Assembly (NCBI GenBank): GCA_963422655.1
Contig: OY730440.1
Span: 1,984,001 to 2,048,000, forward strand
Origin: CATQHS01 sp963422655
Lineage (GTDB): Bacteria > Actinomycetota > Acidimicrobiia > Acidimicrobiales > Aldehydirespiratoraceae
DNA length: 64,000 bases
Direction of reading: 5' to 3'
The position numbers and the translations under genes were made by a program. A model generated the notes under the pieces. It did no database searches. It was given only the letters and a program-made list of their open reading frames with translations, and was not told where the DNA came from. Positions 51,159 through 59,640 of this stretch are shown in pieces. Numbering within the stretch: position 1 is the first letter of the stretch; each line of letters opens with the position of its first letter.

Positions 51159-52625
51159 GTGTGGCACTGCGAGCAACTCCTGATCGACGGCCAACTGGTA
51201 TCAGCCTCCGGCAGTCGTACCTACGAGAATGTCGATCCCACCACCGGGGAGGTGCTGGGCGAGGCCGCTGACGCCACCGTCGCCGACGTCTACGCCGCGG
51301 TGACCGCGGCCCGCCGGGCCTTCGACACCACCGGCTGGTCCCGCGACCACGCTTTTCGTTCCCGCTGCCTGCGCCAGCTCCATCAGGCCCTCCATGGCCG
51401 CTTGGAGGACATGCGGACCCTCACCGTGGCCGAGGCCGGAGCCCCGGTCGCGCTCACCCGCAACGGACCCCAACTCGACCTCCCGGTCGAGATGGTGGCT
51501 TGGGCCGCTGATCTGCTCGACTCCTATGAGTGGTCCCACGACTTGGGCGTGACCGAGGTCATGGGCGGCCGCCACCGCCGCTTATTGGAGCGGGAGGCAG
51601 CCGGGGTGGTCGCGGCTATAACCCCTTACAACTACCCAACCCAGATCAACCTGGCCAAGCTGGCCCCGGCCATGGCCGCCGGTTGTGCGGTCGTGCTCAA
51701 AGGGGCGCCCGACACGCCTTGGTCGGCGTCGGCTCTGGGTGAGCTCATAGCTACCGAGACCGATATACCGCCCGGCGTGGTCAACGTCCTCACCGGCGCC
51801 AGCCCTGAGATCGGTGAGGCACTCACCACCCATCCCGACGTCGACATGATCAGCTTCACCGGCTCCACCCCGGTGGGGCGACGGGTCATGGCCGCGGCTG
51901 CCGCCACCGTCAAGAAGGTATTCCTGGAGCTGGGCGGCAAGAGCGCCTTCATAGTGCTCGACGACGCCGATCTCGGCTCGGCCGCGGCCTTCGGCGCGGC
52001 CATGATCTGCTCCCACGCCGGCCAGGGGTGTGCCATCACCACCCGACTACTGGTGCCGGCCGCCCACCACGACGAGGTCGTTGCCATGACCGCGGCCGTC
52101 CTCGAAGCAATTCCTTACGGCAACCCCGCCGATGAGTCCAACCTTATGGGACCGCTCATCAGCGAAGCCCAGCGGGGCAAAGTCGAGGCCTTGGTGGCCA
52201 CGGCCCGGGCCGAAGGGGCCACCGTGGTGACCGGCGGGCGCCGGCCCGAGCACCTGCCCCGGGGGTTCTTCTACCAGCCCACCCTGCTGTCGGGGGTGGG
52301 CGAGAACGACACCATTGCTCGCGAAGAGGTCTTCGGACCGGTACTTGCCGTCATTTCATATGACGGCAGTGACGACGAAGCCGTCCGCATCGCCAACAAC
52401 TCCGTCTACGGCCTGTCCGGCGCCGTGTTCGGCGCCGATCCCGACCGGGCCCGGGCCGTGGCCCGCCGCATCCGGTCGGGCACGGTGAGCGTCAACGGCG
52501 GCATCTACTACGGGCCCGATGCCCCCTTCGGGGGATACAAACAGTCGGGCATGGGCCGGGAGATGGGCGTGGCCGGGTTCGAGGAGTTCCTGGAGATCAA
52601 GACCCTGGCCGAGCCGGCGGAGTGA
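51159..52625 (+). CDS. Aldehyde dehydrogenase
   Basis: A 488-residue NAD(P)-dependent ALDH. ITPYNYPTQINLAKLAPAM near 155, the NAD motif FTGSTPVGRR near 235, catalytic Glu in LELGGKSAFIVL near 258, and the catalytic Cys in SHAGQGCAITTRLL near 290 are seen. FGGYKQSGMGREMGVAG ends the catalytic domain. The exact aldehyde is unknown; the adjacent SDR suggests an alcohol-to-acid route. The last bases overlap the ABC transporter start by four bases. Confidence 0.93.
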   Translation: MWHCEQLLIDGQLVSASGSRTYENVDPTTGEVLGEAADATVADVYAAVTAARRAFDTTGWSRDHAFRSRCLRQLHQALHGRLEDMRTLTVAEAGAPVALTRNGPQLDLPVEMVAWAADLLDSYEWSHDLGVTEVMGGRHRRLLEREAAGVVAAITPYNYPTQINLAKLAPAMAAGCAVVLKGAPDTPWSASALGELIATETDIPPGVVNVLTGASPEIGEALTTHPDVDMISFTGSTPVGRRVMAAAAATVKKVFLELGGKSAFIVLDDADLGSAAAFGAAMICSHAGQGCAITTRLLVPAAHHDEVVAMTAAVLEAIPYGNPADESNLMGPLISEAQRGKVEALVATARAEGATVVTGGRRPEHLPRGFFYQPTLLSGVGENDTIAREEVFGPVLAVISYDGSDDEAVRIANNSVYGLSGAVFGADPDRARAVARRIRSGTVSVNGGIYYGPDAPFGGYKQSGMGREMGVAGFEEFLEIKTLAEPAE

Positions 52626-54466
52626 TCCGTCGGCAGCGCCGCCGGGCTCTGATAGCGCCGGGGCCGTCGTCACCACCTTCGCCGGGAGAGGGCCGTGAGG
52701 GCATGGCCCGCCGGGGAGCTCGCCTGATCCTGCGGTCGGTGCGGGCCCATCGGTGGCCCCACACCATCGCCATAGTCGGGGCCACCGGTTACGTCGCGGC
52801 CACCGTGGGCGGGGCCTGGATGCTGGGCTGGGCCACCGACCGGGTCATCATCGGAGCCTTCGACGACGGGGCTGAAGGAGGTCCGCTGGGGCTGGCCATG
52901 GCCGGGGTGATCGGGTTTTCGGCCGCCACCGGGCTGTCGGTGGTGGCTCGGCGATGGTTCCTGTCCATGGCCGAGCTGCGCACTCAGCGGGACTGGCGCC
53001 GCCATCTGCTTCACCATTACCTGGACGTCCCGTTGAGTTTCCATCGGAACCGGCCGGCCGGGGAGCTGCTGGCTCATGCCGACACCGACGTGCAGACCGC
53101 CACCATGGTGCTCAAGCCGCTGGCGTTCTCGCTGAGCGCAGTGCTGCTGGCTCTGGTGGCGCTGACCGTGTTGTTTTTCGTTCATCCGCTGCTGGCGCTG
53201 ATAGCGGCGGTGTTGTTCCCGGCCTTGGCCGCTATCAGCCGGGCCTACATCCGCCGGGTGGAGGCCCCGTCGGCGGTGGTACAGCGTCGAGTCGGGGAAG
53301 TGTCGGCGGTAGCCCACGAGAGCTTCGACGGCGCTCAGGTGGTGAAAACGCTGGGTCGGGAGCGGGCCGAAGTCGAACGGCTCCGGGCTGCGTCGGAACT
53401 GCTGCGGGATGAACGGATCCGGGTCGGCCGCATGCGGGGGACTTTTGAGCCCGTCATCGACGCCCTGCCCACCGTCGGCACCATCGCTTTGGTGCTGATC
53501 GGTTCCTGGCTGGTGGATCGGGGTTCGGCCACCCCCGGCGACCTGGTCCTGGCCGCCATGTTGTTCTCGCTTCTGGCTCTGCCCCTTCGGGTGGTCGGGT
53601 TCTTCTTGGAGGAGATGCCTCGGTCGGTGGTCTCCCTGGAGCGGATCGACCGGGTACTGGCCGTCCCGGCGGCGCCGGCCGCAAATTTCCGAGCTGACGG
53701 CGGCACTGGTCGGACCCTGCCACCGGGGCCGCTGGCCGTAGAGATCGAGAACCTCGTCGTCAGCCACGGCGGGCATCGGGTGCTCGAGGGGGTGTCGCTG
53801 ACGGTGAGTCCAGGCGAGACCGTGGCGCTGGTCGGTGCTACCGGCGCCGGCAAGTCCACCCTGTTCGAAGCCATCGCCGGCTTGGTGGAGGTTGATCGGG
53901 GGTCGATCCGCATCGGTGGTGTGGCTCACCGGCAGATCGAGCCGGGTGAGCTGCGTCGAGCCGTGGCCCTGGTGTTTCAGGAGACCTTCCTGTTCGCCGA
54001 TTCGGTGACCGACAACGTGGCTCTCCGGGGGCCGGACTCGAGTCCCGAACCGGAAGAGGTGCGGGCCGCTCTGGAGGTCGCCTACGCCGACGGGTTCGTC
54101 GACGATCTCACCGGTGGGGTCGGCACGATCGTAGGTGAGCGTGGTGTGACCCTGTCGGGTGGCCAGCGTCAGCGGATCGCGCTGGCCCGGGCTCTGGTGC
54201 GCACACCGCGCCTGCTGATGCTCGACGATGCCACCAGTGCCATCGATCCCCGGGTCGAGACCGAGATCCTCACCAATCTCCGGGCCGGGTTCGGCTCCAC
54301 CCTGCTGATCGTGGCCTACCGGGCTTCTACCATCGCCGGGGCCGATCGGGTTGCTTACCTCGACGGAGGCCGGGTGGTGGCCACCGGTACCCACGCCGAG
54401 CTGCTGGCTCGCTCCGACTACCGGGCTTTGGTCACGGCCTACGAGACCGAAGAGTCGAGGCTCTGA
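52622..54466 (+). CDS. ABC exporter half with degenerate ATPase site
   Basis: A 614-residue half-transporter: six-helix membrane domain (about 40-330) and ATPase domain (about 370-610). Walker A is GATGAGKST, signature LSGGQRQRIALARAL, Walker B LLMLDDATSAID. The catalytic Glu after Walker B is Asp, and the H-loop reads IVAYRAST with Tyr where His should be. Such losses mark the degenerate site of heterodimeric exporters such as TM287/288. Its partner is the next gene. GTG start overlaps the ALDH stop. Substrate unknown; lipids or drugs are usual for the type. Confidence 0.92.
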   Translation: MIRRQRRRALIAPGPSSPPSPGEGREGMARRGARLILRSVRAHRWPHTIAIVGATGYVAATVGGAWMLGWATDRVIIGAFDDGAEGGPLGLAMAGVIGFSAATGLSVVARRWFLSMAELRTQRDWRRHLLHHYLDVPLSFHRNRPAGELLAHADTDVQTATMVLKPLAFSLSAVLLALVALTVLFFVHPLLALIAAVLFPALAAISRAYIRRVEAPSAVVQRRVGEVSAVAHESFDGAQVVKTLGRERAEVERLRAASELLRDERIRVGRMRGTFEPVIDALPTVGTIALVLIGSWLVDRGSATPGDLVLAAMLFSLLALPLRVVGFFLEEMPRSVVSLERIDRVLAVPAAPAANFRADGGTGRTLPPGPLAVEIENLVVSHGGHRVLEGVSLTVSPGETVALVGATGAGKSTLFEAIAGLVEVDRGSIRIGGVAHRQIEPGELRRAVALVFQETFLFADSVTDNVALRGPDSSPEPEEVRAALEVAYADGFVDDLTGGVGTIVGERGVTLSGGQRQRIALARALVRTPRLLMLDDATSAIDPRVETEILTNLRAGFGSTLLIVAYRASTIAGADRVAYLDGGRVVATGTHAELLARSDYRALVTAYETEESRL

Positions 54467-54467
54467 A

Positions 54468-56306
54468 GTGGCTCGCACCATGAACGACCCCGTCGGCGCC
54501 GATGACGCCAGCACCGCAAACGACGCCGACGACACGAGCGGGCGCGAGGTCGGGGCTCTAGAGGTGCTGCGCCGGGGGCTGGCCGTCAGTCCTGAGCTCC
54601 GGCGGGGGATCGGCGTGACCGCGGCCATGGCCCTGCTGGCCGCGGCGGGCCGTCTGATCATCCCCATCTTGGTCCAGCTCGTGCTCGACCACGGGGTGCT
54701 CGGTCCTGCTGGCTACCGGCCCGACGTGGTCTGGATGCTGTCGCTGATCGCTCTGGTTGTGGCCGTCGCGGTCATGGGGGCCAGCCGTACTGCCTACATC
54801 CGCCTTATCGAAACAGCCGAGGCGGTGCTACTGGGTCTGCGGGTTCGAGCCTTCGACCACATTCATCGTCTGAGCCTGGCCGACCAGATCGACACCCGCC
54901 GAGGCGTGCTGGTGGCCCGGGTCACCAGCGATATCGAGACCCTGGCCCAGTTCATCCAGTGGGGGGCTATGTCCTGGATCGTCGACATTGCTCTGATCGT
55001 CGGAACTCTGGCCGTGATGGCCTTCTACAGTTGGCAGCTCACGGTGCTGGTGGTGGCTGTGCACCTGCTATTGCTGCCATTCTTGCGCTGGGCCCAGCGG
55101 CGGCAGTTCCGAGCCTACAGCCTGGTGCGGGACCGGGTGGCTCACACCATGGGTCTCACCAGCGAGGCTGTGGGAGGAGCGGCTGTCATCCGTTCCTACG
55201 GGTATGCCGAGACGGTCCGGGATCGGCTGGACCGGTCCGTGGAGGGCCAGTACCGGTCTCAGCTCCGGGCCCAGATCTGGTTCGTCGTCATGTTCCCCAC
55301 CGTCGACTTGGTGTCGTCGGTGTCGTTGGCTGCCACCATCGGGGTCGGGGTCTGGTTGGGTGGCGACGTGGGAGTCGGTGTCGGCGAGCTGGTTGCCTTC
55401 GTGTTCTTGGTCAGGCTCCTGCTCAACCCGATCGCCCAGCTCGGCGAGGTGCTCGACCGTACCCAGATCGCTCTGGCGGGCTGGTGGAAGGTACTGGGAG
55501 TGCTCGAGGTGCCGGTGGAGCTGACCGAGCCCGAGCCCGGCCGCCGGCTGTCCTACGGCCCGCTTCCGGTTTGTTTCGATGCCGTCGACTTCGACTACCG
55601 CACCGGTGGCCCGGTGCTGCGTGGCATCGACGTGGCCGTCCCGGCCGGCGCCAACGTGGCCGTGGTCGGCGAGACCGGATCAGGCAAGACCACCTTTGCC
55701 CGTCTGGTCACCCGTTTGGTCGACCCCATCGCCGGCACCGTAAGCGTAGGCGGGGTGGATCTGACCGAGGTGGCGCCCGACGATCGGCGTCGCCGGATAC
55801 GCATGGTCCCCCAGGACGGGTTCTTGTTCGACACCACTGTGGAGGAGAACATCCGGTTCGGCCGGCCCGGTGCTACACCGGGTGACGCAGCCGCTGCCGT
55901 CGAAGAGCTCGGGCTGGGGGCATGGGTGAACGGGCTGGCCGAAGGGATCGCCACTGTGGTGGGGGAGCGGGGCGGTCGGCTCTCGGTGGGGGAGCGCCAG
56001 CTCGTGGCTCTGGCCCGAGCCCAGGTCGCTGATCCGGGTTTGCTGGTGCTAGACGAGGCCACGTCGGCGGTGGACCCCGAGACCGAGCAGGCCTTGGCCG
56101 ATGCTCTGGCCCGGCTGGCCGAGGGTCGTACCGTGATCTCGATCGCCCATCGCCTGAGCACGGCCGAGCGGGCCGATCTGGTGCTGGTGTTCGACGGCGG
56201 CCGGATCGTCGAGCAGGGCTCGCACGCCGGGCTGGTGGGAGCCGGCGGTGTGTACGAGCGGCTTCATCGGTCCTGGACTGCTGGTACCGTGCCCGGCCAT
56301 GGCTGA
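54468..56306 (+). CDS. ABC exporter half with canonical ATPase residues
   Basis: About 612 residues from GTG 54468; ATG 54480 is an alternative. A disordered Asp/Thr-rich N-tail precedes the six-helix domain, then the ATPase: Walker A GETGSGKTT, Q-loop VPQDGFLFDTTVEENI, Walker B LLVLDEATSAVD with catalytic Glu, and H-loop AHRLST. The signature is LSVGERQLVALARA, deviating from LSGGQ. A variant signature here faces the degenerate Walker site of the partner, which is what a heterodimer predicts. The stop overlaps the mdh start. Confidence 0.92.
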   Translation: MARTMNDPVGADDASTANDADDTSGREVGALEVLRRGLAVSPELRRGIGVTAAMALLAAAGRLIIPILVQLVLDHGVLGPAGYRPDVVWMLSLIALVVAVAVMGASRTAYIRLIETAEAVLLGLRVRAFDHIHRLSLADQIDTRRGVLVARVTSDIETLAQFIQWGAMSWIVDIALIVGTLAVMAFYSWQLTVLVVAVHLLLLPFLRWAQRRQFRAYSLVRDRVAHTMGLTSEAVGGAAVIRSYGYAETVRDRLDRSVEGQYRSQLRAQIWFVVMFPTVDLVSSVSLAATIGVGVWLGGDVGVGVGELVAFVFLVRLLLNPIAQLGEVLDRTQIALAGWWKVLGVLEVPVELTEPEPGRRLSYGPLPVCFDAVDFDYRTGGPVLRGIDVAVPAGANVAVVGETGSGKTTFARLVTRLVDPIAGTVSVGGVDLTEVAPDDRRRRIRMVPQDGFLFDTTVEENIRFGRPGATPGDAAAAVEELGLGAWVNGLAEGIATVVGERGGRLSVGERQLVALARAQVADPGLLVLDEATSAVDPETEQALADALARLAEGRTVISIAHRLSTAERADLVLVFDGGRIVEQGSHAGLVGAGGVYERLHRSWTAGTVPGHG

Positions 56307-57291
56307 GCCTGTTCAGGTAGCTGTCACCGGCGCCGCCGGTCAGATCGGTTACAGCTTGTTGTTCCGTATCGCCTCGGGGTCGATGCTGGGCCCGGACCGG
56401 CCCGTCGTCCTCCGGTTGCTGGAGATCCCTCCGGCCATGGACGCTCTGGCCGGGGTGGCTATGGAGCTCGACGACTGTGCCTTTCCGATGCTGGCCGGAA
56501 CCCTGATTACCGATGAGCCGGCTGAGGCCTTCTCGGGGGCAGGGATCGCTCTGCTGGTGGGGTCGCGGCCCCGGACCAAAGGCATGGAGCGAGCCGAGCT
56601 GCTGGAGGTGAACGGGGCCATATTCACAGTCCAGGGCCGGGCTCTCGACGCCCACGCCGCCGCCGGGGTGCGGGTGCTGGTGGTGGGCAACCCGGCCAAT
56701 ACCAACTGCCTGATCGCCATGCACAATGCGCCCGGCATTCCTCGGGAGCAGTTCACGGCTATGACTCGCCTCGACCACAACCGGGCCAAGGCTCAGCTCG
56801 CGGCCCGGCTCGGGGTGGGCGTCGAGGCCGTCACCCAGATGACGATCTGGGGCAATCACTCCGCCACCCAGTACCCCGACCTGTTCCGTTGCCGGGTCGG
56901 TAGCCGCAGCGGAGCCGAAGCGGTGGACGACCCCCACTGGATCACCGGAACCTTCATCCCCACTGTCCAGCAACGGGGAGCGGCCATCATCGAGGCCCGG
57001 GGCGCGTCGTCGGCGGCTTCGGCGGCCAGCGCCGCGGTGGATCATGTGCGGGACTGGGTGACCGGCACTTCGGCCGGTGACTGGGTGTCGATGGCGGTGC
57101 CGTCCGACGGCAGCTACGGCGTGCCTGAGGGGCTCATCTCGTCGTTTCCGGTCACCTGTTCGGGCGGTGGTTACTCGATCGTTGGCGGCCTCGACCTCGA
57201 TGACTTCTCCAGGGCGCGGATCGCGGCCTCTGTGGCCGAGCTGGTCGCCGAGCGCGACACCGTGGCTGCCTTGGGGCTCCTCGACCCCTGA
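56299..57291 (+). CDS. mdh: Malate dehydrogenase
   Basis: About 330 residues from ATG 56299, overlapping the ABC gene stop; the open frame to 56248 lies in that gene. The NAD motif TGAAGQIGYSLLFRIA, substrate Arg region GSRPRTKGMER, VGNPANTNCLIAMHNAP near 130, TRLDHNRAKAQLA near 155 and the catalytic His in IWGNHSATQYPD near 185 match the MDH family found in actinobacteria and eukaryotic cytosol. TCA cycle, malate to oxaloacetate. Confidence 0.95.
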   Translation: MAEPVQVAVTGAAGQIGYSLLFRIASGSMLGPDRPVVLRLLEIPPAMDALAGVAMELDDCAFPMLAGTLITDEPAEAFSGAGIALLVGSRPRTKGMERAELLEVNGAIFTVQGRALDAHAAAGVRVLVVGNPANTNCLIAMHNAPGIPREQFTAMTRLDHNRAKAQLAARLGVGVEAVTQMTIWGNHSATQYPDLFRCRVGSRSGAEAVDDPHWITGTFIPTVQQRGAAIIEARGASSAASAASAAVDHVRDWVTGTSAGDWVSMAVPSDGSYGVPEGLISSFPVTCSGGGYSIVGGLDLDDFSRARIAASVAELVAERDTVAALGLLDP

Positions 57292-57303
57292 TAGACCTGA
57301 GAT

Positions 57304-58140
57304 GTGCCCGAGTTGCCCGAGATCGTCGCTCACGCCGAGCGCTTGGGCCGGGCCTTTGCCGGGGCCGAGCTGACTCGTTTCGTCCCTCTTCACCCCACCG
57401 CTGTCAAGACCTTCGAACCCCGCCCCGAGGAAGCGGTGGGCCAAACGCTCACCGGTACCGGCCATCGGGGCAAGTACCTGTACCTGCATTTTGGTGAGGT
57501 CACCTTCGTGGTTCATCTCATGCAAGGAGGCCGGCTGCGTCCCGACGGCAAGCAAGCTCCCAAACCCCGCGGCGGCATGGCCCGGTGGACGTTTGATGAC
57601 GGATCGGCGTTGCTTCTCACCGAGGCCGGCACCGAGCACCGGGCCGGTGTGTGGCTGGTACGGGGCGAACCCGAAGGCCAGAAGCCAGTGGCCCACCTCG
57701 GCCCCGACGCCGACCGGATAAACTTGGACGAACTGGCCTATCGCCTGGCTGGCACCGGCGAACGGATCCACACCTTTCTGCGGGATCAGGCCCACTTGGC
57801 CGGCGTCGGGCGTCTGCTGGCCAACGAGATCCTCCACGCCGCCCAGATTTCGCCCTTCGCCAACACCGCCAAGCTCGACCGCGTTCAGATCGTCCGGCTC
57901 CACCGGGCCATGATCGCCACCCTTACCGACGGGCTCGCCCACGAGCGGACCCTCGACGAGCTGGGCCGTTCGGCTGATCGGCCCAGCAACGTCCATCACC
58001 GTATCGGTAAGCCCTGCGTGGCCTGTGACGACGAGGTGCGTTCGGTCTCTTACCGCCGTTACGTGGTGGCCTACTGTCCTACTTGCCAGACCGGTGGGAA
58101 AGTGCTGGCCGACAACACCACCAGCAGATTCCTGAAGTGA
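57304..58140 (+). CDS. Fpg/Nei family DNA glycosylase
   Basis: A 278-residue base-excision repair enzyme. The start PELPEIVAHAERLG gives the N-terminal Pro nucleophile and Glu3 after Met removal. TGHRGKYLYLHF near 50 holds the conserved Lys, GVGRLLANEILHAAQISPF near 165 the H2TH region, and CVACDDEV with YCPTCQT the C-terminal zinc finger. GTG start. Fpg versus Nei cannot be settled by eye; both remove oxidised bases. It is the last gene of the plus-strand run. Confidence 0.9.
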   Translation: MPELPEIVAHAERLGRAFAGAELTRFVPLHPTAVKTFEPRPEEAVGQTLTGTGHRGKYLYLHFGEVTFVVHLMQGGRLRPDGKQAPKPRGGMARWTFDDGSALLLTEAGTEHRAGVWLVRGEPEGQKPVAHLGPDADRINLDELAYRLAGTGERIHTFLRDQAHLAGVGRLLANEILHAAQISPFANTAKLDRVQIVRLHRAMIATLTDGLAHERTLDELGRSADRPSNVHHRIGKPCVACDDEVRSVSYRRYVVAYCPTCQTGGKVLADNTTSRFLK

Positions 58141-58187
58141 TATCGGCCCGGCTGGCCTACTCCTCGTCCTCGTTCAGAAACTCGATG

Positions 58188-58216
58188 TTGCGTACCCCCG
58201 GGGCATCTGGTATAGT
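58188..58216 (+). promoter_or_regulatory. Promoter of small-RNA copy 1
   Basis: TTGCGT (58188-58193), 17 spacer bases and TATAGT (58211-58216) form a near-consensus sigma-70-type promoter. It points to the two-hairpin element that follows. Confidence 0.6.
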
Positions 58217-58222
58217 CTTGAT

Positions 58223-58286
58223 TACCCCCTGGGGCGATAGCCCCAGCCCAACGGCCCCGGCGGTCCACCCCAGCCGGGGCCGTTTC
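58223..58286 (+). ncRNA. Candidate small RNA, copy 1 (two hairpins, terminator-like end)
   Basis: The predicted start is about seven bases after the -10. Hairpin 1 pairs CTGGGGC (58229-58235) with GCCCCAG (58240-58246) around a GATA loop. Hairpin 2 pairs 58250-58261 with 58273-58284 (12 bp, core GGCCCCGG/CCGGGGCC) around a C-rich 11-base loop and ends in TTT, like a short-tailed terminator. The element recurs at 59101-59160 with changes that mostly keep the pairing. It could also be just a terminator for the glycosylase gene, but a dedicated promoter argues for an RNA. Confidence 0.55.
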
Positions 58287-58337
58287 GCGTCCGGGCGCCG
58301 TTAGCCGCGGCTGGGCAGTCCGAGGATGACCGAGGCG

Positions 58338-58742
58338 TCAACTCGATGCGGTCAGCGGGGTGGTACGGGAGCGAACCGTTGCCATAGCTTCTCCCAAGGT
58401 TTCGAAAGCGCTGCGGGCGGTAAGGAGCAGGTTGGCGTCGCCGTCGAGGCGTATCCGACCCTCGAGGAACAGTCGCTGGGCCGAAGCCTCCCCGAAGGCG
58501 ATCCAGTTGGCCGTCTCGTGGTCGGAGGTGAACACCAGCCGATCGGGCCCGGCCCGGCCCGGCCCTAGCGCCACCTCCGCCCGGCCCTCGGTCATGGCCA
58601 AGTGCCAGATGAAGACCGATCCGTCCGGTTCGGTGACGTTGTGTTCGATGACAATGGTCACTTCGGGATCGACCCGCCGGCCCGCCACCGTGTTCCCGAG
58701 CAGCTCGACCCACTCGTCGGTCAGGATCTCGATGGCGTCCAC
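58338..58742 (-). CDS. SCP2 sterol-binding domain protein
   Basis: A 134-residue single-domain protein. VTIVIEHNVTEPDGSVFIWH, RLVFTSDHETANWIAFGE, and RIRLDGDANLLL near 97-108 follow the SCP2 lipid-binding pattern. It would bind a lipid or acyl-CoA in the cytoplasm. The GTG start at 58742 lies in a 50-bp block that is duplicated at 59230-59293. It converges on the small-RNA element. Confidence 0.78.
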   Translation of the reverse strand: MDAIEILTDEWVELLGNTVAGRRVDPEVTIVIEHNVTEPDGSVFIWHLAMTEGRAEVALGPGRAGPDRLVFTSDHETANWIAFGEASAQRLFLEGRIRLDGDANLLLTARSAFETLGEAMATVRSRTTPLTASS

Positions 58743-58990
58743 CGGTCTGGAGCGCTCAGCACGGTACCTTCGGGCGTGATGACGGGGTCAGGGAGACGGT
58801 TGGCGCGGATCTTGTTGTCCGGGATCCGTAGGTGACCGTGGGCTGCTTGCTTGAGTTGCTGGCTCGGCTTGAGCAGTGATCGGCTCATGGCTTCGAGGTC
58901 AAGCCAGCGAGAGCTGTCCAGTCCAGCTTGCTTCAATCCGTAGTACAGGTTGTACCCGTCGATGTAGGTGACGACACGTTCGGCTGTCAT
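58721..58990 (-). pseudogene. Truncated NYN-domain ribonuclease gene
   Basis: The first 45 residues (VVTYIDGYNLYYGLKQAGL, then WLDLEAMSRSLLKPSQQL) match the start of NYN-domain RNases, including the first acidic active-site Asp. Normal NYN proteins continue for 150 or more residues with further acidic motifs; here the frame turns into unrelated sequence ending in the SCP2 gene's 5' block. So the gene appears cut by a rearrangement. The ATG at 58990 still has normal coding upstream context. Confidence 0.7.
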
Positions 58991-59051
58991 GGCAGTTCTC
59001 TGGGCTCGGCCTTCACGACCATCCCTACGATATGGTCGAATTATCGACTTG

Positions 59052-59089
59052 CTTGTCGCTAGTGGTTGGTCTTGTCGCTAGTGGTTGGT
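59052..59089 (+). repeat. 19-bp tandem repeat in the promoter of small-RNA copy 2
   Basis: CTTGTCGCTAGTGGTTGGT is repeated at 59052-59070 and 59071-59089. The first copy supplies the -35 and the second runs into the -10 of the promoter at 59066-59094. It may be a recent duplication or a double regulator site. Confidence 0.85.
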
Positions 59090-59094
59090 ATGGT
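59066..59094 (+). promoter_or_regulatory. Promoter of small-RNA copy 2
   Basis: TTGGTC (59066-59071), 17 spacer bases, and TATGGT (59089-59094). The geometry is identical to copy 1 although the sequences around it differ, which supports a real promoter. Confidence 0.55.
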
Positions 59095-59100
59095 TTTCAT

Positions 59101-59160
59101 GTACCCCCCTGGGGTGAGTAGCCCCAGGCCGACGGCCCCGGATCGCGACCGGGGCCGTTT
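59101..59160 (+). ncRNA. Candidate small RNA, copy 2
   Basis: Hairpin 1 pairs CCTGGGG (59108-59114) with CCCCAGG (59122-59128). Hairpin 2 pairs ACGGCCCCGG (59132-59141) with CCGGGGCCGT (59149-59158) and is followed by TTT-like bases. Hairpin 2 stem bases are kept while its loop changed completely from copy 1. Downstream GTCCGGGC is also shared. 59171-59229 shows nothing I can name. Confidence 0.55.
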
Positions 59161-59229
59161 CACGTCCGGGCCGCCAACGGACCCTCGTTCCGAGTCGGGC
59201 TGAGACCAAGGCTCAAGGCTGCTGCGCCC

Positions 59230-59293
59230 CACTCATCGGTCAGGATCTTGATGGCGTCCACTTGATGGCGTCCACCGGGCTGGAGCGCTCAGC
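59230..59293. repeat. Remnant copy of the SCP2 gene 5' block
   Basis: The bases match 58711-58760 except for a few substitutions and an internal 14-bp tandem duplication (TTGATGGCGTCCAC at 59248-59261 and 59262-59275). The element follows small-RNA copy 2 just as the SCP2 gene follows copy 1. This indicates a segmental duplication of [small RNA - SCP2] with loss of most of the second SCP2 gene. The stop of the frameshifted protease tail falls inside this block. Confidence 0.8.
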
Positions 59294-59640
59294 TCGAGAA
59301 GCAGTTGTCGAGACTGCCCAGAGCGGCTCGAAGCCCGGTCGTGTCGGTGAACCGCAAGATCTTGACCTCGGAGCTGGAAGAGTTCGTCCACGCGAACAGG
59401 AACAGTCCGGGGTTGGTGGCCAGATGCCACGCGAAGTCGACAGCTTCGTTGCCGGTGATAGAGAGCCACTCGTAGTCGGATTCCACCCACCACTCGGTCT
59501 GAGCGGCGGCAGATCCTGCTCGGTAGGCCACCGCCACGGTGTCGTCTTGGTAATCGCCTGAAACGAAGGCATCAGTCCAAATGTTCACACCAGGTGAGGA
59601 GTTATGACACGATATCCATAGACTCCCGGTCGGGTCCGAA
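59289..59640 (-). pseudogene. C-terminal domain of the SLH metalloprotease, out of frame
   Basis: This frame gives believable protein (WTDAFVSGDYQDDTVAVAYR, WWVESDYEWLSITGNEA, FTDTTGLRAALGSLDNC) but has no start or ribosome site. It begins where the protease gene at 59602-61752 stops, one base out of frame with it. A single-base change between about 59602 and 59640 would join them. The likely full gene is therefore 59289-61752. Confidence 0.65.

Noticed and set aside
52670..54667. 665-residue minus-strand open frame opposite the first ABC gene
   Set aside because: Antisense to a well-supported transporter and low in complexity.
55873..57999. 708-residue minus-strand open frame opposite mdh and the glycosylase gene
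   Set aside because: It crosses three real genes on the other strand and has no domain.
58223..59160. Match to the actinobacterial 6C RNA family
   Set aside because: 6C RNAs have C-runs in both hairpin loops; here the 5' C-run lies before and within a stem, and only one loop of copy 1 is C-rich.
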